64,000 nucleotides of DNA from Citrobacter youngae (GTDB taxonomy: Bacteria > Pseudomonadota > Gammaproteobacteria > Enterobacterales > Enterobacteriaceae), in assembly GCF_003818115.1 (NCBI RefSeq), contig NZ_RPOI01000010.1:248001-312000 (forward strand), in the 5' to 3' direction. Every line of letters starts with the position of its first letter. Positions within the stretch are counted from its first letter, which is position 1. Below are positions 20,226 through 30,207 of the stretch, in pieces. The translations under genes were made by a program, and so were the position numbers. The notes beneath the pieces are model-generated. The model saw only the letters and a list, made by a program, of their open reading frames with translations, searched no databases and was not told where the DNA came from.

Positions 20226-21344
20226 ATGTCACTTCCCGATTTTCATGTCTCAGACCCCTTTACGTTAGGTATTGAACTGGAAATGCAGGTAATCAATCCT
20301 CCGGGCTACGATCTGAGTCAGGACGCGTCCAGGTTGATTGACGCCGTGAAGTCAGAACTCACTGTCGGCGAGGTGAAGCACGATATCACCGAAAGTATGC
20401 TGGAAATGGCGACCGGGGTGTGTTGCAATGTTGACCAGGCGGCCGCGCAGTTTTCCACCATACAACACCTTGTTTTGCGCGCAGCCCAAACGCTTCACCT
20501 CGAAATCTGCGGTGGTGGTACGCACCCATTTCAGACATGGCAGCGTCAGGAAGTGTGTGATGACGAACGCTATCGGCGGAACCTGGAGAACTTCGGCTAC
20601 CTTATTCAGCAGGCAACGGTTTTCGGTCAGCATGTTCATATCGGTTGTGCCAACGGTGACGATGCGATTTACCTGCTGCACGGCCTGTCACGATTTGTCC
20701 CCCACTTTATTGCGCTCTCTGCGGCCTCCCCCTATATGCAGGCTGCCGATACACGCTTTGCCTGCGCACGGCTGAACATTTTCTCCGGATTTCCCGATAA
20801 TGGCCCGATGCCGTGGGTAAGCAACTGGCAGGAATTTACCAGGCTCTTTCGCCGACTGGCGTATACCAGCATGATTGACAGCATTAAAGATTTGCACTGG
20901 GACATCCGCCCCAGTCCGCATTTTGGCACGGTAGAGGTACGGGTGATGGATACCCCGCTGACCCTTGAGCATGCTCTCAACATAGCCGGTCTAATTCAGG
21001 CTACCGCCCACTGGTTACTCACCGAACGGCCATTCAGGCATCAGGAAAATGATTATCTGTTGTACAAGTTCAACCGTTTTCAGGCCTGTCGTTTTGGTAT
21101 GGAAGGAATACTCACCGACGTGAATACCGGGGATCACCACTGCCTGGCGGATGACACGCTACGCTTACTGAACACTGTCACTGCGTCGGCTGAAAAAGTG
21201 GGGGCAGCGAGTGCCGTTCACACCTTACATCAGCAGGTGAAAAAGGGTCACAATGAGGTGCGGCACATGCGTGATTTTGTGGCAAACGGTGGCTCGCTGA
21301 GTGGACTGGTGAAAAAACACTGTGAGATCTGGGCGGGGCATTAA
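20226..21344 (+). CDS. ybdK: YbdK, carboxylate-amine ligase (glutamate-cysteine ligase 2 family)
   Basis: This GCS2-family protein of 372 residues opens with [22 protein letters not shown] and contains the ATP-grasp-like residues around [12 protein letters not shown] and [17 protein letters not shown]. coli YbdK has weak gamma-glutamylcysteine ligase activity; its physiological substrate is not established. The start follows an AGGGGAAC Shine-Dalgarno. It is followed by ybdJ after 66 bases on the same strand, as in E. coli. Confidence 0.94.
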   Translation: MSLPDFHVSDPFTLGIELEMQVINPPGYDLSQDASRLIDAVKSELTVGEVKHDITESMLEMATGVCCNVDQAAAQFSTIQHLVLRAAQTLHLEICGGGTHPFQTWQRQEVCDDERYRRNLENFGYLIQQATVFGQHVHIGCANGDDAIYLLHGLSRFVPHFIALSAASPYMQAADTRFACARLNIFSGFPDNGPMPWVSNWQEFTRLFRRLAYTSMIDSIKDLHWDIRPSPHFGTVEVRVMDTPLTLEHALNIAGLIQATAHWLLTERPFRHQENDYLLYKFNRFQACRFGMEGILTDVNTGDHHCLADDTLRLLNTVTASAEKVGAASAVHTLHQQVKKGHNEVRHMRDFVANGGSLSGLVKKHCEIWAGH

Positions 21345-21410
21345 GCGCGACGTTTGCGTTAACCAACGAGATCCCGGACAATGGCTTTTTAACTCAAGTT
21401 TAACAATGCC

Positions 21411-21659
21411 ATGAAACACCCGCTTGAATCACTGATGACCGCCGCCGGGATACTGCTGTTGGCTCTGCTTTCCTGCCTGCTGCTGCCCGCCCCTTCGCTT
21501 GGCCTGGCGTTGGCGCAAAAGTTAGTCACAACCTTTCATTTAATGGATCTTAATCAGTTTTATACTTTGTTGTTTTGTCTGTGGTTCTTGCTTCTCGGGG
21601 TGATTGAATATTTTGTACTGCGCTTCATCTGGCGGCGTTGGTTCTCGCTGGCAGAATAG
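21411..21659 (+). CDS. ybdJ: YbdJ, DUF1158 small membrane protein
   Basis: This small protein of 82 residues has two predicted membrane segments (about 10-30 and 45-70) and is nearly identical to E. coli YbdJ, including the ending FWYFVLR-like segment EYFVLRFIWRRWFSLAE. Its function is unknown. It lies downstream of ybdK on the same strand and is convergent with ramA. Confidence 0.92.
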   Translation: MKHPLESLMTAAGILLLALLSCLLLPAPSLGLALAQKLVTTFHLMDLNQFYTLLFCLWFLLLGVIEYFVLRFIWRRWFSLAE

Positions 21660-21681
21660 ACCCGCGAGAACCCGTATACCG

Positions 21682-22023
21682 TTAATGTGTGCGGCTGTGA
21701 TTTTCTTTACGATACGCCCCAGGCGGCTGGCTAAACGTACGGGTAAAAATACGCGTGAAAGTCTGCTGCGAATCGAAGCCATACTTCAGACAGATATCGT
21801 AAACTTTTTGGTCGGTATCGCGCAGATCGCGTGCCGCTAATAATAGCTTACGTTCACGGATATAACGCCCGAGGCTCTCGCCTTTGTACTGCAAAAAAAG
21901 GCGTTGCAGATGCCATTTTGAATACCCCGCATGGCGCGCAATATCATCAATGCGCAAGGGTTGGTTCAAATTATCATCAATCCATTCAACAATCGTATCA
22001 ATTACCTGAGCAGAAATCGTCAT
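21682..22023 (-). CDS. ramA: RamA, AraC/XylS-family multidrug-resistance activator
   Basis: At 113 residues it is the usual RamA length, consisting only of the two helix-turn-helix motifs of the AraC family (IDDIARHAGYSKWHLQRLF and VYDICLKYGFDSQQTFTRIF). It closely matches RamA of Salmonella and Klebsiella, including the ending PPGAYRKENHSRTH. RamA activates acrAB-tolC and represses porins through marbox sites. The start at 22023 gives the family N-terminus MTISAQVIDTIVEW and lies 17 bases after the romA stop, so romA-ramA is probably one operon. Confidence 0.97.
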   Translation of the reverse strand: MTISAQVIDTIVEWIDDNLNQPLRIDDIARHAGYSKWHLQRLFLQYKGESLGRYIRERKLLLAARDLRDTDQKVYDICLKYGFDSQQTFTRIFTRTFSQPPGAYRKENHSRTH

Positions 22024-22040
22024 CATGCTCTCCCCTCTGT

Positions 22041-23153
22041 TCATTGCGTTGCCTGCTGCCACCAGGCCGTAAACTGTTGGTCCGGTTCGGACAGTGCTAC
22101 CGGCTCACCCAGCATCGGCGTCAGCAATCGGTAATGTTGGCGGCGACTGGCAAGTGCCAGTCTTTTGTAGGGATCATCCCAGGTGTGTTTTGCCAGAACG
22201 AAGCGACCCGCATGTCCGGGTAATACCGCTTTCGCGTGGAGATCGGCCGCGGCCTGGGCGGTTTCTTCCGGCATCATATGAATGAACTTCCAGTCCTGGT
22301 CATACTGACCATTTTCCATGATTGCCAAATCGACCTTGCCAAACTGCTCGCCAATCGCTTTAAAATGCGGCCCGTAGCCGGAGTCACCGCTGTAGTAAAC
22401 GTTCTGTTCCGGCGTTTCAAACATGAAACTGGCCCACAGCGTTTGGTTACGTTTAATCCCCCGGCCAGAAAAATGGCGGGCCGGCAGGACATGGACGATC
22501 AGCGAGTCCGTCACTTTGACGGATTGATTCCAGTCACGTTCCTCAATAATCTCGCTGTTCATTCCCCAGTAACGCAGGTGCGATCCCACGCCAAGTGGCG
22601 TAATCACGCGCTTAATCTTCGGCATCAGGGCCTTGATGGTGGCGAGATCCAGATGGTCATAATGATCATGCGAGATAATAAGAAGATCGATCTCCGGCAT
22701 CGTCTGCGCGGTCCACGGATACTCACCAGCAAAAGCTTTATTCAGGAATGAAAACGGTGCGGCATAATTGCTCAACACCGGATCAATAAGAATACGCTGG
22801 CCCGCCAACTGTAAATACCACGAGGAATGTCCCAGCCAGACAAGGGTATCCTGCTCTGGCGATAAACTGGCGAGATCGGTCGCAACAAGTGGCAACGGCT
22901 GCGCGGGTCGCGCGTTTTCTCGCTTCGCGATCAGAAACTCCCACCAGGCCGCCAGCATACCTTTGTTGCCGGTATAGCCCGGGGTCGGGACCTGATTATG
23001 AAACTGTCCATCACGATAGTATGGCGACTGTTCAACCTGACTCAGTTGTGCTCCTTGCGGCGCCTGACCAAATCCGGCATTGAGGACAAACGGTAAACTT
23101 GCTGCTGCGGCAATGAGCATAATAACAACCACACAAACTGTGAGACGCTTCAT
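22041..23153 (-). CDS. romA: RomA, metallo-beta-lactamase-fold hydrolase
   Basis: This 370-residue protein has an N-terminal hydrophobic anchor or signal segment (residues 4-25) and a metallo-beta-lactamase fold of the NAPE-PLD/UlaG-like type. The metal-binding motif SHDHYDHLD is present with downstream PARHFSGRG and PGHAGRF histidines. RomA was described in Enterobacter and Klebsiella as co-transcribed with ramA; its substrate is not known. It is divergent from ramR across a RamR operator. Its presence argues against Salmonella, which has ramA next to ramR without romA. Confidence 0.94.
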   Translation of the reverse strand: MKRLTVCVVVIMLIAAAASLPFVLNAGFGQAPQGAQLSQVEQSPYYRDGQFHNQVPTPGYTGNKGMLAAWWEFLIAKRENARPAQPLPLVATDLASLSPEQDTLVWLGHSSWYLQLAGQRILIDPVLSNYAAPFSFLNKAFAGEYPWTAQTMPEIDLLIISHDHYDHLDLATIKALMPKIKRVITPLGVGSHLRYWGMNSEIIEERDWNQSVKVTDSLIVHVLPARHFSGRGIKRNQTLWASFMFETPEQNVYYSGDSGYGPHFKAIGEQFGKVDLAIMENGQYDQDWKFIHMMPEETAQAAADLHAKAVLPGHAGRFVLAKHTWDDPYKRLALASRRQHYRLLTPMLGEPVALSEPDQQFTAWWQQATQ

Positions 23154-23208
23154 ATCCTGACCTTAAACGCGCCCCCTTTCCGCTGGGTTGCGCGACTGAC
23201 TCTTGATT

Positions 23209-23228
23209 ATGAGTGAGTAAGCACTCAT
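23209..23228. promoter_or_regulatory. RamR operator upstream of romA-ramA
   Basis: ATGAGTG-AGTAAG-CACTCAT is a perfect inverted repeat with seven-base arms in the romA-ramR divergent region. RamR in Salmonella and Klebsiella binds such an ATGAGTG...CACTCAT palindrome and represses ramA. It lies about 55-75 bases upstream of the romA start. Confidence 0.85.
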
Positions 23229-23343
23229 TATAGAAATCGAAAGTTTGTCGTCAAGATGATTTTCAATCTTTGACATTCGCCGTTGCGGTGCTGCAAAGGC
23301 CGTGATTCAATCCTATTTTTTACAGACTTAGGGGTAAAGTGTA

Positions 23344-23925
23344 GTGGCTCGTCCGAAGAGTGAAGACAAAAAACAGGCATTACTGGAAGCTGCAACCGCA
23401 GCATTTGCACAATCAGGCATTGCGGCCTCTACCGCCGTAATTGCCCGCAATGCAGGTGTCGCAGAGGGAACATTGTTTCGCTATTTCGCAACAAAAGATG
23501 ATCTGATCAACGAGCTTTACCTCCATTTAAAGCAAGACCTCTGCCAGTCAATGATGGCAAATCTGGATCGCTCAGTGACCGATGCCAAAACCATGACTCA
23601 CTACATCTGGAACAGCTACATCAGTTGGGGTCTGGACCATACTTGTGGACATCGCACTATCCGCCAACTGGCCGTCAGCGAAAAGATCAGCAAAGAAACC
23701 GAACAGCAGGCTGATGATATGTTCCCGGAACTGCGCGATTTATGTCATCGTTCCGTTCGCCCTGAATTTATGTCTGACGAATATCGTGCCTTCGGTGATG
23801 GGCTTTTTCTTTCACTGGCAGAAACAACCATGGAATTTGCCGCCCGCGATCCTGCCCGCGCGAATGAATATATTTCGATGGGGTTTGAGGCCATGTGGCG
23901 CGCGCTGACCCGCGAGGAAAAATAA
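23344..23925 (+). CDS. ramR: RamR, TetR-family repressor of romA-ramA
   Basis: This TetR-family regulator of 193 residues has an N-terminal helix-turn-helix in [27 protein letters not shown]. The C-terminal ligand-binding domain matches Salmonella RamR, including WNSYISWGL and [14 protein letters not shown]. RamR represses ramA and is released by bile acids and other compounds. Translation starts at a GTG. The stop overlaps the ybdF start by one base. The DNA-binding residues look intact, so there is no sign of a ramR loss-of-function resistance allele. Confidence 0.96.
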   Translation: MARPKSEDKKQALLEAATAAFAQSGIAASTAVIARNAGVAEGTLFRYFATKDDLINELYLHLKQDLCQSMMANLDRSVTDAKTMTHYIWNSYISWGLDHTCGHRTIRQLAVSEKISKETEQQADDMFPELRDLCHRSVRPEFMSDEYRAFGDGLFLSLAETTMEFAARDPARANEYISMGFEAMWRALTREEK

Positions 23926-24293
23926 TGGACGGCCAAACGCTGCATGCTTGTGCTAAACGTATTGCGCTCGAACTGCCTTTTACTGAGCAATGCTGGCCGT
24001 TCGGCCCGGAATACGATGTCTTCAAAGTCGGCGGTAAGATTTTTATGATTGTCTCAGAGCAGCGCGGTCGTCCGTTGGTTAATTTGAAATCAGACCCACA
24101 AAAATCACTGCTGAATCAGCAGATTTACCGCAGTATCGAACCGGGCTATCACATGAATAAAAAGCACTGGATATCCGTCTACCCCGGCGATGATATTAGC
24201 GAGTCATTACTGACTGACCTGGTGAACGACTCATGGCATCGGGTGGTAGACGGCCTGCCTAAGCGGGATCAAAAACGCCTGCGGCCTGGCTGA
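23925..24293 (+). CDS. ybdF: YbdF, MmcQ/YjbR-family protein
   Basis: This protein of 122 residues matches E. coli YbdF throughout ([28 protein letters not shown] and [18 protein letters not shown]). MmcQ/YjbR proteins have a cyaY-like fold with suspected DNA-binding ability but no proven role. The start at 23925 overlaps the ramR stop as TAATG, so it is probably translated together with ramR. The longer in-frame start at 23895 lies within ramR. Confidence 0.92.
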   Translation: MDGQTLHACAKRIALELPFTEQCWPFGPEYDVFKVGGKIFMIVSEQRGRPLVNLKSDPQKSLLNQQIYRSIEPGYHMNKKHWISVYPGDDISESLLTDLVNDSWHRVVDGLPKRDQKRLRPG

Positions 24294-24412
24294 TTTATCG
24301 TTAGCGTCGATAAGTGTTTTTGCATTTTTCGGTCTTATCATTTTCCCGCTAACCCTGTACCCTGCTGAAACAAAACGTACCCGCAGGGTATAAAAAACCA
24401 CCAGGAGTAGTT

Positions 24413-25066
24413 ATGGATATTGTTTCTGTCGCCTTAAAACGTTACTCCACTAAGGCATTCGATCCGACTAAAAAACTGACCGCTGAGCAGGCCGAAAAAT
24501 TAAAAACACTGCTGCAGTTTAGTCCGTCCAGTACCAACTCTCAGCCATGGCACTTTATCGTTGCCAGCACTGATGAAGGTAAAGCGCGGGTGGCCAAGTC
24601 CGCAGCCGGCGGCTTTGTGTTCAACGAACGTAAAATGCTGGATGCTTCCCACGTCGTGGTGTTCTGCGCCAAAACGGCGATGGACGATGCGTGGCTGGAG
24701 CGCGTGGTGGATCAAGAAGAGCGCGATGGACGCTTCGCCACCCCTGAAGCCAAAGCCGCAAACCACAAAGGTCGTACCTTCTTTGCTGATATGCATCGCA
24801 AAGAACTGAAAGATGACAACCACTGGATGGCAAAACAGGTGTACCTGAACGTCGGTAACTTCCTGCTGGGCGTTGCAGCAATGGGTCTGGATGCAGTGCC
24901 GATTGAAGGCTTTGATGCGGCAGTGATGGATGCAGAGTTTGGTCTGAAAGAAAAAGGTTACACCAGCGTTGTCGTGGTCCCGGTGGGTCATCACAGCGTA
25001 GAAGACTTCAACGCCGCCCTGCCAAAATCACGTCTGCCGCAAGAAACGACGCTGACAGAAGTCTGA
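24413..25066 (+). CDS. nfsB: NfsB, oxygen-insensitive NAD(P)H nitroreductase
   Basis: This FMN-dependent nitroreductase of 217 residues reduces nitrofurans, nitroaromatics and quinones. It is the same length as E. coli NfsB and nearly identical to it. The FMN contacts [10 protein letters not shown] and [16 protein letters not shown] are present, as is the loop [13 protein letters not shown]. The start has an AGGAG Shine-Dalgarno. It is complete, so nitrofurantoin activation should be intact. Confidence 0.97.
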   Translation: MDIVSVALKRYSTKAFDPTKKLTAEQAEKLKTLLQFSPSSTNSQPWHFIVASTDEGKARVAKSAAGGFVFNERKMLDASHVVVFCAKTAMDDAWLERVVDQEERDGRFATPEAKAANHKGRTFFADMHRKELKDDNHWMAKQVYLNVGNFLLGVAAMGLDAVPIEGFDAAVMDAEFGLKEKGYTSVVVVPVGHHSVEDFNAALPKSRLPQETTLTEV

Positions 25067-25130
25067 TCCCCACATTTGCATAAGCTCCACACAGCGGTCA
25101 TCATAGACCGCTGTTTATTAAGGAGACATT

Positions 25131-26375
25131 ATGCAGGAATTGATATCTCAGGTAGAAGAACTCGGCATTGAAATAAATCACACCACCTCGCTGGTGATGA
25201 TTTTTGGCATTATTTTTATCACCGCCATTATTGTTCACGTTATTTTGCACTGGGTGGTATTACGCGCATTTGAAAAACGTGCCAGCACCAGTTCCCGTCT
25301 GTGGTTGCAAATTATCACGCAGAACAAATTATTCCACCGTCTGGCGTTTACGCTACAAGGTATCATCGTCAATATACAGGCCACACTCTGGCTACAAAAA
25401 GGCAGTGAAGCGGCAGATATATTAGTGACTTGCGCACAGCTGTGGATCATGATGTACGCCCTGCTGTCCCTGTTTTCTCTGCTGGACGTTATTCTCAACC
25501 TGTCGCAAAAACTCCCTGCCGCATCCCAGTTACCCTTGAAAGGTATATTTCAGGGTATCAAACTGATTGCCGCCATCCTCGTCGGGATCCTGATGATTTC
25601 CCTGCTGATAGGCCAATCGCCGGCAATACTGATAAGCGGTCTGGGTGCCATGGCAGCCGTATTAATGCTGGTGTTTAAAGACCCGATTCTCGGTCTGGTG
25701 GCCGGAATACAGCTTTCAGCCAACGATATGCTCAAGCTTGGTGACTGGCTGGAAATGCCGAAATACGGCGCAGATGGTGCGGTTATTGATATTGGCTTAA
25801 CCACCGTAAAAGTGCGCAACTGGGATAACACCATCACCACTATCCCCACCTGGTCGCTGGTATCAGACTCGTTTAAAAACTGGAGCGGGATGTCGGCTTC
25901 CGGTGGTCGGAGAATTAAACGCAGCATCAGCATCGATGCCACCAGCATTCATTTTCTTGATGAAGATGAACGCCAGCGATTGCATAAAGCGCATCTGCTG
26001 AAACCCTATTTAACCACGCGTCACCAGGAAATCAGCGAGTGGAACCAGCAATTAGATGCGCCTGAGTCCGTATTGAATCATCGCCAGATGACCAATATCG
26101 GCACCTTCCGGGCTTATCTGAACGAATATTTACGCCACCACCCGCGTATTCGCAAAGATATGACATTAATGGTGCGCCAACTTGCACCAGATGACCACGG
26201 TTTACCGATTGAAATTTATGCGTTTACCAATACGGTGGTGTGGCTGGAATATGAAAGTATTCAGGCTGATATCTTCGACCATATTTTTGCCGTCGTCGAA
26301 GAGTTTGGTTTACGCATTCATCAATCCCCTAGCGGAAATGATATTCGCGCCCTGGCAGGTGTCTTTCAGCGTTAA
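25131..26375 (+). CDS. ybdG: YbdG, MscS-family mechanosensitive channel
   Basis: This miniconductance mechanosensitive channel of 414 residues has about five N-terminal membrane segments. The pore-lining helix and MscS core fall around [42 protein letters not shown], followed by the beta domain [21 protein letters not shown]. It opens on osmotic downshock and releases solutes. It follows nfsB on the same strand after 64 bases. Confidence 0.95.
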   Translation: MQELISQVEELGIEINHTTSLVMIFGIIFITAIIVHVILHWVVLRAFEKRASTSSRLWLQIITQNKLFHRLAFTLQGIIVNIQATLWLQKGSEAADILVTCAQLWIMMYALLSLFSLLDVILNLSQKLPAASQLPLKGIFQGIKLIAAILVGILMISLLIGQSPAILISGLGAMAAVLMLVFKDPILGLVAGIQLSANDMLKLGDWLEMPKYGADGAVIDIGLTTVKVRNWDNTITTIPTWSLVSDSFKNWSGMSASGGRRIKRSISIDATSIHFLDEDERQRLHKAHLLKPYLTTRHQEISEWNQQLDAPESVLNHRQMTNIGTFRAYLNEYLRHHPRIRKDMTLMVRQLAPDDHGLPIEIYAFTNTVVWLEYESIQADIFDHIFAVVEEFGLRIHQSPSGNDIRALAGVFQR

Positions 26376-26394
26376 TCGGTAGCATGAAGAAAGG

Positions 26395-26423
26395 ACCGAT
26401 CTCATCACCAGGATGAGATCGGT
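26395..26423. terminator. Hairpin between convergent ybdG and pheP
   Basis: ACCGATCTCATC-ACCAG-GATGAGATCGGT forms a perfect 12-base-pair stem with a five-base loop in the 54-base gap between the converging genes. It is probably a shared terminator, although the flanking T runs are weak. Confidence 0.8.
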
Positions 26424-26429
26424 TAGATA

Positions 26430-27824
26430 TTAGCGGGACTTGCGACGCAGCAGTTTGAAGGCCACGAACAGGAACAGGATCCACACGGGCAGCAGGATAG
26501 CGGACAGGCGCATATCATCCATGGTGCACATCAGCACCAGAATCATACCAAGGAAGGCGATGCACACGTAGTTACCCGCCGGATACAGCAACGCTTTAAA
26601 CTGAGTATCACGCCCCTTACGACGCATTGCCGCCCGGAAACGCAGGTGCGCCAGACAGATCATAATCCAGTTCAATAGCAGCGTCGCAACCACCAGCGCC
26701 ATCAACAGGCTGAAGGCTTTTTGCGGCAACACATAGTTGATCAGCACCACCAGCGACGTAATCGCGCCGGACAGAATCAATGAGTTTACCGGTACGCCAC
26801 GACGGCTGACTCGGGTTAAGAACTTCGGTGCATTTCCCTGTACCGACAGACCAAACAGCATACGGCTGTTAGAGTAGACGCCACTGTTATACACCGACAG
26901 CGAAGCCACCAGGATGACAAAGTTCAGCGCAGAAGCCACCACGTTGCTGTCAAGATTATGGAAAATCATCACAAACGGGCTGCTGTTGGATTTCACTTCC
27001 ACCCACGGATACAGCGCCAACAGCACCACCAATGAGCCGATGTAAAACAGCAAAATACGATACACCACCTGGTTTACCGCTTTCGGGATACTTTTTTGCG
27101 GGTCCTGCGCTTCGGCAGCGGTAATTCCGATCAGTTCCAGCCCCCCAAACGAGAACATAATCACCGCCAACGACAGGATCAGTCCATTCCAGCCAGTCGC
27201 GAAAAAGCCGTTATAACGCCAGAGGTTATCGATGCTTGCATGTTCGCCACCGTTGCCGGAAACCAGCATCCAGATACCAAAGCCAATCATGCCGATAATC
27301 GCCAGGACTTTGATCAGCGCAAACCAAAATTCCGTTTCGCCATACAGACGCACGTTGACCAGGTTGACCGCATTGATAATCACGAAGAAAGCCGCGGCCC
27401 AAATCCAGGTTGGGACATCAGGCAGCCAGTACTGCATATAAATTCCGGCTGCGGTGAGTTCTGCCATGCCAACCAGCACAAACATCACCCAGTAGTTCCA
27501 GCCAGACAAGAAACCCGCGAACGGACCCCAGTATTTATAGGCAAAGTGGGCAAACGATCCGGAAACGGGTTCTTCAACCACCATTTCGCCCAGCTGACGC
27601 ATGATCAGAAACGCGATAATCCCGGCAACACCGTAACCGAGTAATACAGCAGGTCCCGCCATCTGAATAGCCGGGCCGATTCCCAGAAACAAGCCTGTAC
27701 CAATTGCGCCGCCCAGCGCAATTAACTGAATATGGCGGTTTTGCAACCCCCGCTGAAGCGTCGGTTCATTCGTCGACGCGGCATCAGACACGCTGGTGTC
27801 AGATGCAGTTGACGCGTTTTTCAC
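26430..27824 (-). CDS. pheP: PheP, phenylalanine-specific permease
   Basis: This amino acid-polyamine-organocation transporter of 464 residues and 12 membrane segments matches E. coli PheP. The family start is RGLQNRHIQLIALGGAIGTGLFLGIG, with the consensus SFGGLELIGITAAEAQDP. It imports phenylalanine by proton symport. Translation starts at a GTG. In E. coli K-12 the gene upstream is cusA; here 21.6 kb of other genes separate them. Confidence 0.96.
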   Translation of the reverse strand: MKNASTASDTSVSDAASTNEPTLQRGLQNRHIQLIALGGAIGTGLFLGIGPAIQMAGPAVLLGYGVAGIIAFLIMRQLGEMVVEEPVSGSFAHFAYKYWGPFAGFLSGWNYWVMFVLVGMAELTAAGIYMQYWLPDVPTWIWAAAFFVIINAVNLVNVRLYGETEFWFALIKVLAIIGMIGFGIWMLVSGNGGEHASIDNLWRYNGFFATGWNGLILSLAVIMFSFGGLELIGITAAEAQDPQKSIPKAVNQVVYRILLFYIGSLVVLLALYPWVEVKSNSSPFVMIFHNLDSNVVASALNFVILVASLSVYNSGVYSNSRMLFGLSVQGNAPKFLTRVSRRGVPVNSLILSGAITSLVVLINYVLPQKAFSLLMALVVATLLLNWIMICLAHLRFRAAMRRKGRDTQFKALLYPAGNYVCIAFLGMILVLMCTMDDMRLSAILLPVWILFLFVAFKLLRRKSR

Positions 27825-27949
27825 GCCCTACCCCTGTGTGGTTTTTATTGAAGGGGCTTCTTTTAACATTTCAACCTGGTTGTCGCAAGGCGCAATCGTT
27901 TGGATACGCCGGGCATCCTTGCCCAACGCACCGAGGCCCAGGAAAAAAA

Positions 27950-30154
27950 TCAGAAGTCGTAACTGACGGAAACCTTCAGCGTGCGTGGCTCGCCCTGGAA
28001 CAGATAAGTCCCGGTATCATCAATACCTGACCAGTAATTCTCGTTGGTGACGTTATCGACCCCTGCACGCAAAATCATCTGGTTCTGATTTTGATTGAGT
28101 GACATACGGTAACGCACACCTAAATCCAGTGTGGTAAAACTGTCGAGTTTCTTGGTATTTGCCGCGTTGGCATACTGAGCGCCAGAATGGTTCAGCCGTG
28201 CCGTCGCGGTGAGTCCTTCAACAGGTTTAATATCATATTCAGCCCCCAGCACCGCATAGAAGTCCGGTACGCCGATTGCCGTCTTACCGTTGTTGACACC
28301 GTTTTGATTTTTACTGAGCGTCGCATCCAGCCACGTTGCACTGGCGTTCAGCCGCAGTCCTAACACCGGTTCACCAAATACATTCAGCTCCACGCCACGA
28401 TTACGCTGCTCACCGTTGATTGCGTAATACCGGGTCTGGCTATCCAACTGCGCAACCGGCATTTTGATTTCAAACAGCGCCAGTGAACCGCCTACACGCC
28501 CAAAGTCTGTTTTGACCCCAACCTCATTCTGTTTTGCATGGATGATTCCGGTGCTTTGACCGTAGTTCACCGCACTGCTTGGCGCGGTGCTGCCAGGCTG
28601 TAGCGATTCGGTATGATTCGCATAAAGAGAAAGTTCCTGCCACGGCTTATATACGACACCGTACGTCGGCATCCAGCGGCTGTCATCAAAACTGTTCTTA
28701 ACGTTTTCAGCGCCTGTTTCTTTGTTGTAATCACGTACCACGACCTTTTGGTGGCGGGCACCGACGGTAAACAGAAGCTGATCATCAAGCACGCCCAACG
28801 TATCGCTGAGTAACCACCCCTGGCTACGCGTACGTCCACTGGTTAACGGATCGCTGTAGTTACCTCCCGTCGCCGTCACCGCTGGTTTTGCTACAGCTTG
28901 CGTATCGTAGATATTGACGTCCGGACGTGCGGCACGTGACCCCATGCGCCAGGCGATTTTGTCTTCTTTAGTGACGGCGGAATAGCCTACATTAACCTTA
29001 TGTGACACAAAACCCGTATCAAAATTCCCGCGCAGCCCTGCCATCCCGCTGAACGCATCAATAATACGATTGGTATCAAGGCGTCCGGCTTTGGCGTCAC
29101 CGGCCTGGTTGTATATTTCCGGGGCACTGTACAAACCAATTTCATGCGCGTGCTGCGCACCTAAACCAGCATAAGCGATCCAGTTATCGGTCAGATCATA
29201 TTCCGTGCGCGCCATTCCGAACTCATTTTCAATATCGCTATAACCCCATCTCTGGCTATAGTTGTGCGTATTTTTCGGCAGATCGGGGACAAATGGCACA
29301 TAGTAGACATTGATCCCCATGTTACCGCCGTGAAACGTCTTTTTTTGATACCCGACGTCTAATGAACTGCGGAAACGGTCGCCACGGTAATCCAGTCCCA
29401 GCGATGCCAGCGTGGTACGACGTTTATCGTCGTCAACCGCCCCCTCCCCTTCACGATGCAACAGATTCACACGGGCGCCGGCCTGGTTATTGTCACCAAA
29501 ACGACGTCCGGCATCGAGCGACGTTCCCACCTGTGAGTCACTGGTGTAGTCCATACCAAGGCGTGTGATCGGCGTATCGTCTGCATGCTTGGGTTCAAGA
29601 TTAATCATCCCGCCAACGCCGCTACCGGCCGCGCCATTGAGCAATCCATTCGCGCCTTTAAAGATTTCAACGCGATCGATCATCTGCGTATCCACCACCT
29701 GGCGCGGCAGCACACCTGATAATCCACCAAAGGTCATATCATCGCCGTCAAGTTTCAGACCGCGAATACGGTATGTCTCTGCGTAGTTACCGTAGCCTTG
29801 CACCGCCTGCACGCTCGCGTCATTGGCGACAACATCGGCTACGGTCTTAGCTTGCTGATCTTCGACCAGTTTTGAGGTGTAGCTTATAACGTTAAATGGC
29901 ACATCCATGGCATTTTGCTGACCAAGCATCCCCAGCCTGCCGCCATTGGCGACCTGGCCGTCGAGGAAAGCAGGCAGTAACGTATCGCCACCGGGTTTAA
30001 AATCACGTCCCTCTGCAGCCTGTACGACAATGGTATCTTCCGCTTCTGTCGGGGTTTCAGCAGCATTCACCGTGCCGGAAAGCGCGCCAATAGTAGCGGC
30101 CAGCACAGTTTTTCTCATTAATTGTGCGTATGTTTTAGTGTTGTCCATAGCCAT
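27950..30154 (-). CDS. TonB-dependent siderophore receptor (FcuA/FoxA-like)
   Basis: This outer-membrane receptor of 734 residues has a signal peptide ending near VNAAE, a TonB box EDTIVV and a plug domain (SYTSKLVEDQQAKTVADVV, ETYRIRGLKLDGDDM, VEIFKGANGLLNGAAGSGVGGMINLEPK). The barrel ends in the terminal Phe of KVSVSYDF. The pattern is that of the TonB-dependent siderophore receptors of the ferrichrome/ferrioxamine group, but the ligand cannot be fixed from sequence. ATG codons at 30154 and 30148 are both possible starts, neither with a good Shine-Dalgarno. It lies 53 bases downstream of a YncE-like gene and probably shares its Fur-controlled promoter. Confidence 0.88.
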   Translation of the reverse strand: MAMDNTKTYAQLMRKTVLAATIGALSGTVNAAETPTEAEDTIVVQAAEGRDFKPGGDTLLPAFLDGQVANGGRLGMLGQQNAMDVPFNVISYTSKLVEDQQAKTVADVVANDASVQAVQGYGNYAETYRIRGLKLDGDDMTFGGLSGVLPRQVVDTQMIDRVEIFKGANGLLNGAAGSGVGGMINLEPKHADDTPITRLGMDYTSDSQVGTSLDAGRRFGDNNQAGARVNLLHREGEGAVDDDKRRTTLASLGLDYRGDRFRSSLDVGYQKKTFHGGNMGINVYYVPFVPDLPKNTHNYSQRWGYSDIENEFGMARTEYDLTDNWIAYAGLGAQHAHEIGLYSAPEIYNQAGDAKAGRLDTNRIIDAFSGMAGLRGNFDTGFVSHKVNVGYSAVTKEDKIAWRMGSRAARPDVNIYDTQAVAKPAVTATGGNYSDPLTSGRTRSQGWLLSDTLGVLDDQLLFTVGARHQKVVVRDYNKETGAENVKNSFDDSRWMPTYGVVYKPWQELSLYANHTESLQPGSTAPSSAVNYGQSTGIIHAKQNEVGVKTDFGRVGGSLALFEIKMPVAQLDSQTRYYAINGEQRNRGVELNVFGEPVLGLRLNASATWLDATLSKNQNGVNNGKTAIGVPDFYAVLGAEYDIKPVEGLTATARLNHSGAQYANAANTKKLDSFTTLDLGVRYRMSLNQNQNQMILRAGVDNVTNENYWSGIDDTGTYLFQGEPRTLKVSVSYDF

Positions 30155-30173
30155 GCCATTAAAAGTCTGACGA

Positions 30174-30199
30174 CGTTGCCGGAGAGCGCCCCGGCAACA
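30174..30199 (-). repeat. Intercistronic hairpin between the YncE-like gene and the TonB receptor gene
   Basis: GTTGCCGG and CCGGCAAC face each other across an eight-base loop in the 53-base gap. No T run follows directly. It may stabilise the upstream mRNA or set the ratio of the two products. Confidence 0.6.
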
Positions 30200-30207
30200 T
30201 GTTGTTA

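Noticed and set aside
22236-22751. 171-codon open frame antisense to romA
   Set aside because: It lies wholly inside romA, whose metal-binding motifs are intact; the antisense product has no recognisable features.
23230-23343. Small RNA gene between romA and ramR, as reported in Salmonella
   Set aside because: I could not find a convincing hairpin plus T run or a sequence match that I can recall with certainty.
27825-27949. Possible terminator between pheP and the TonB receptor
   Set aside because: Short CCCCT and AGGGG stretches could pair, but the loop is long and no convincing stem results.
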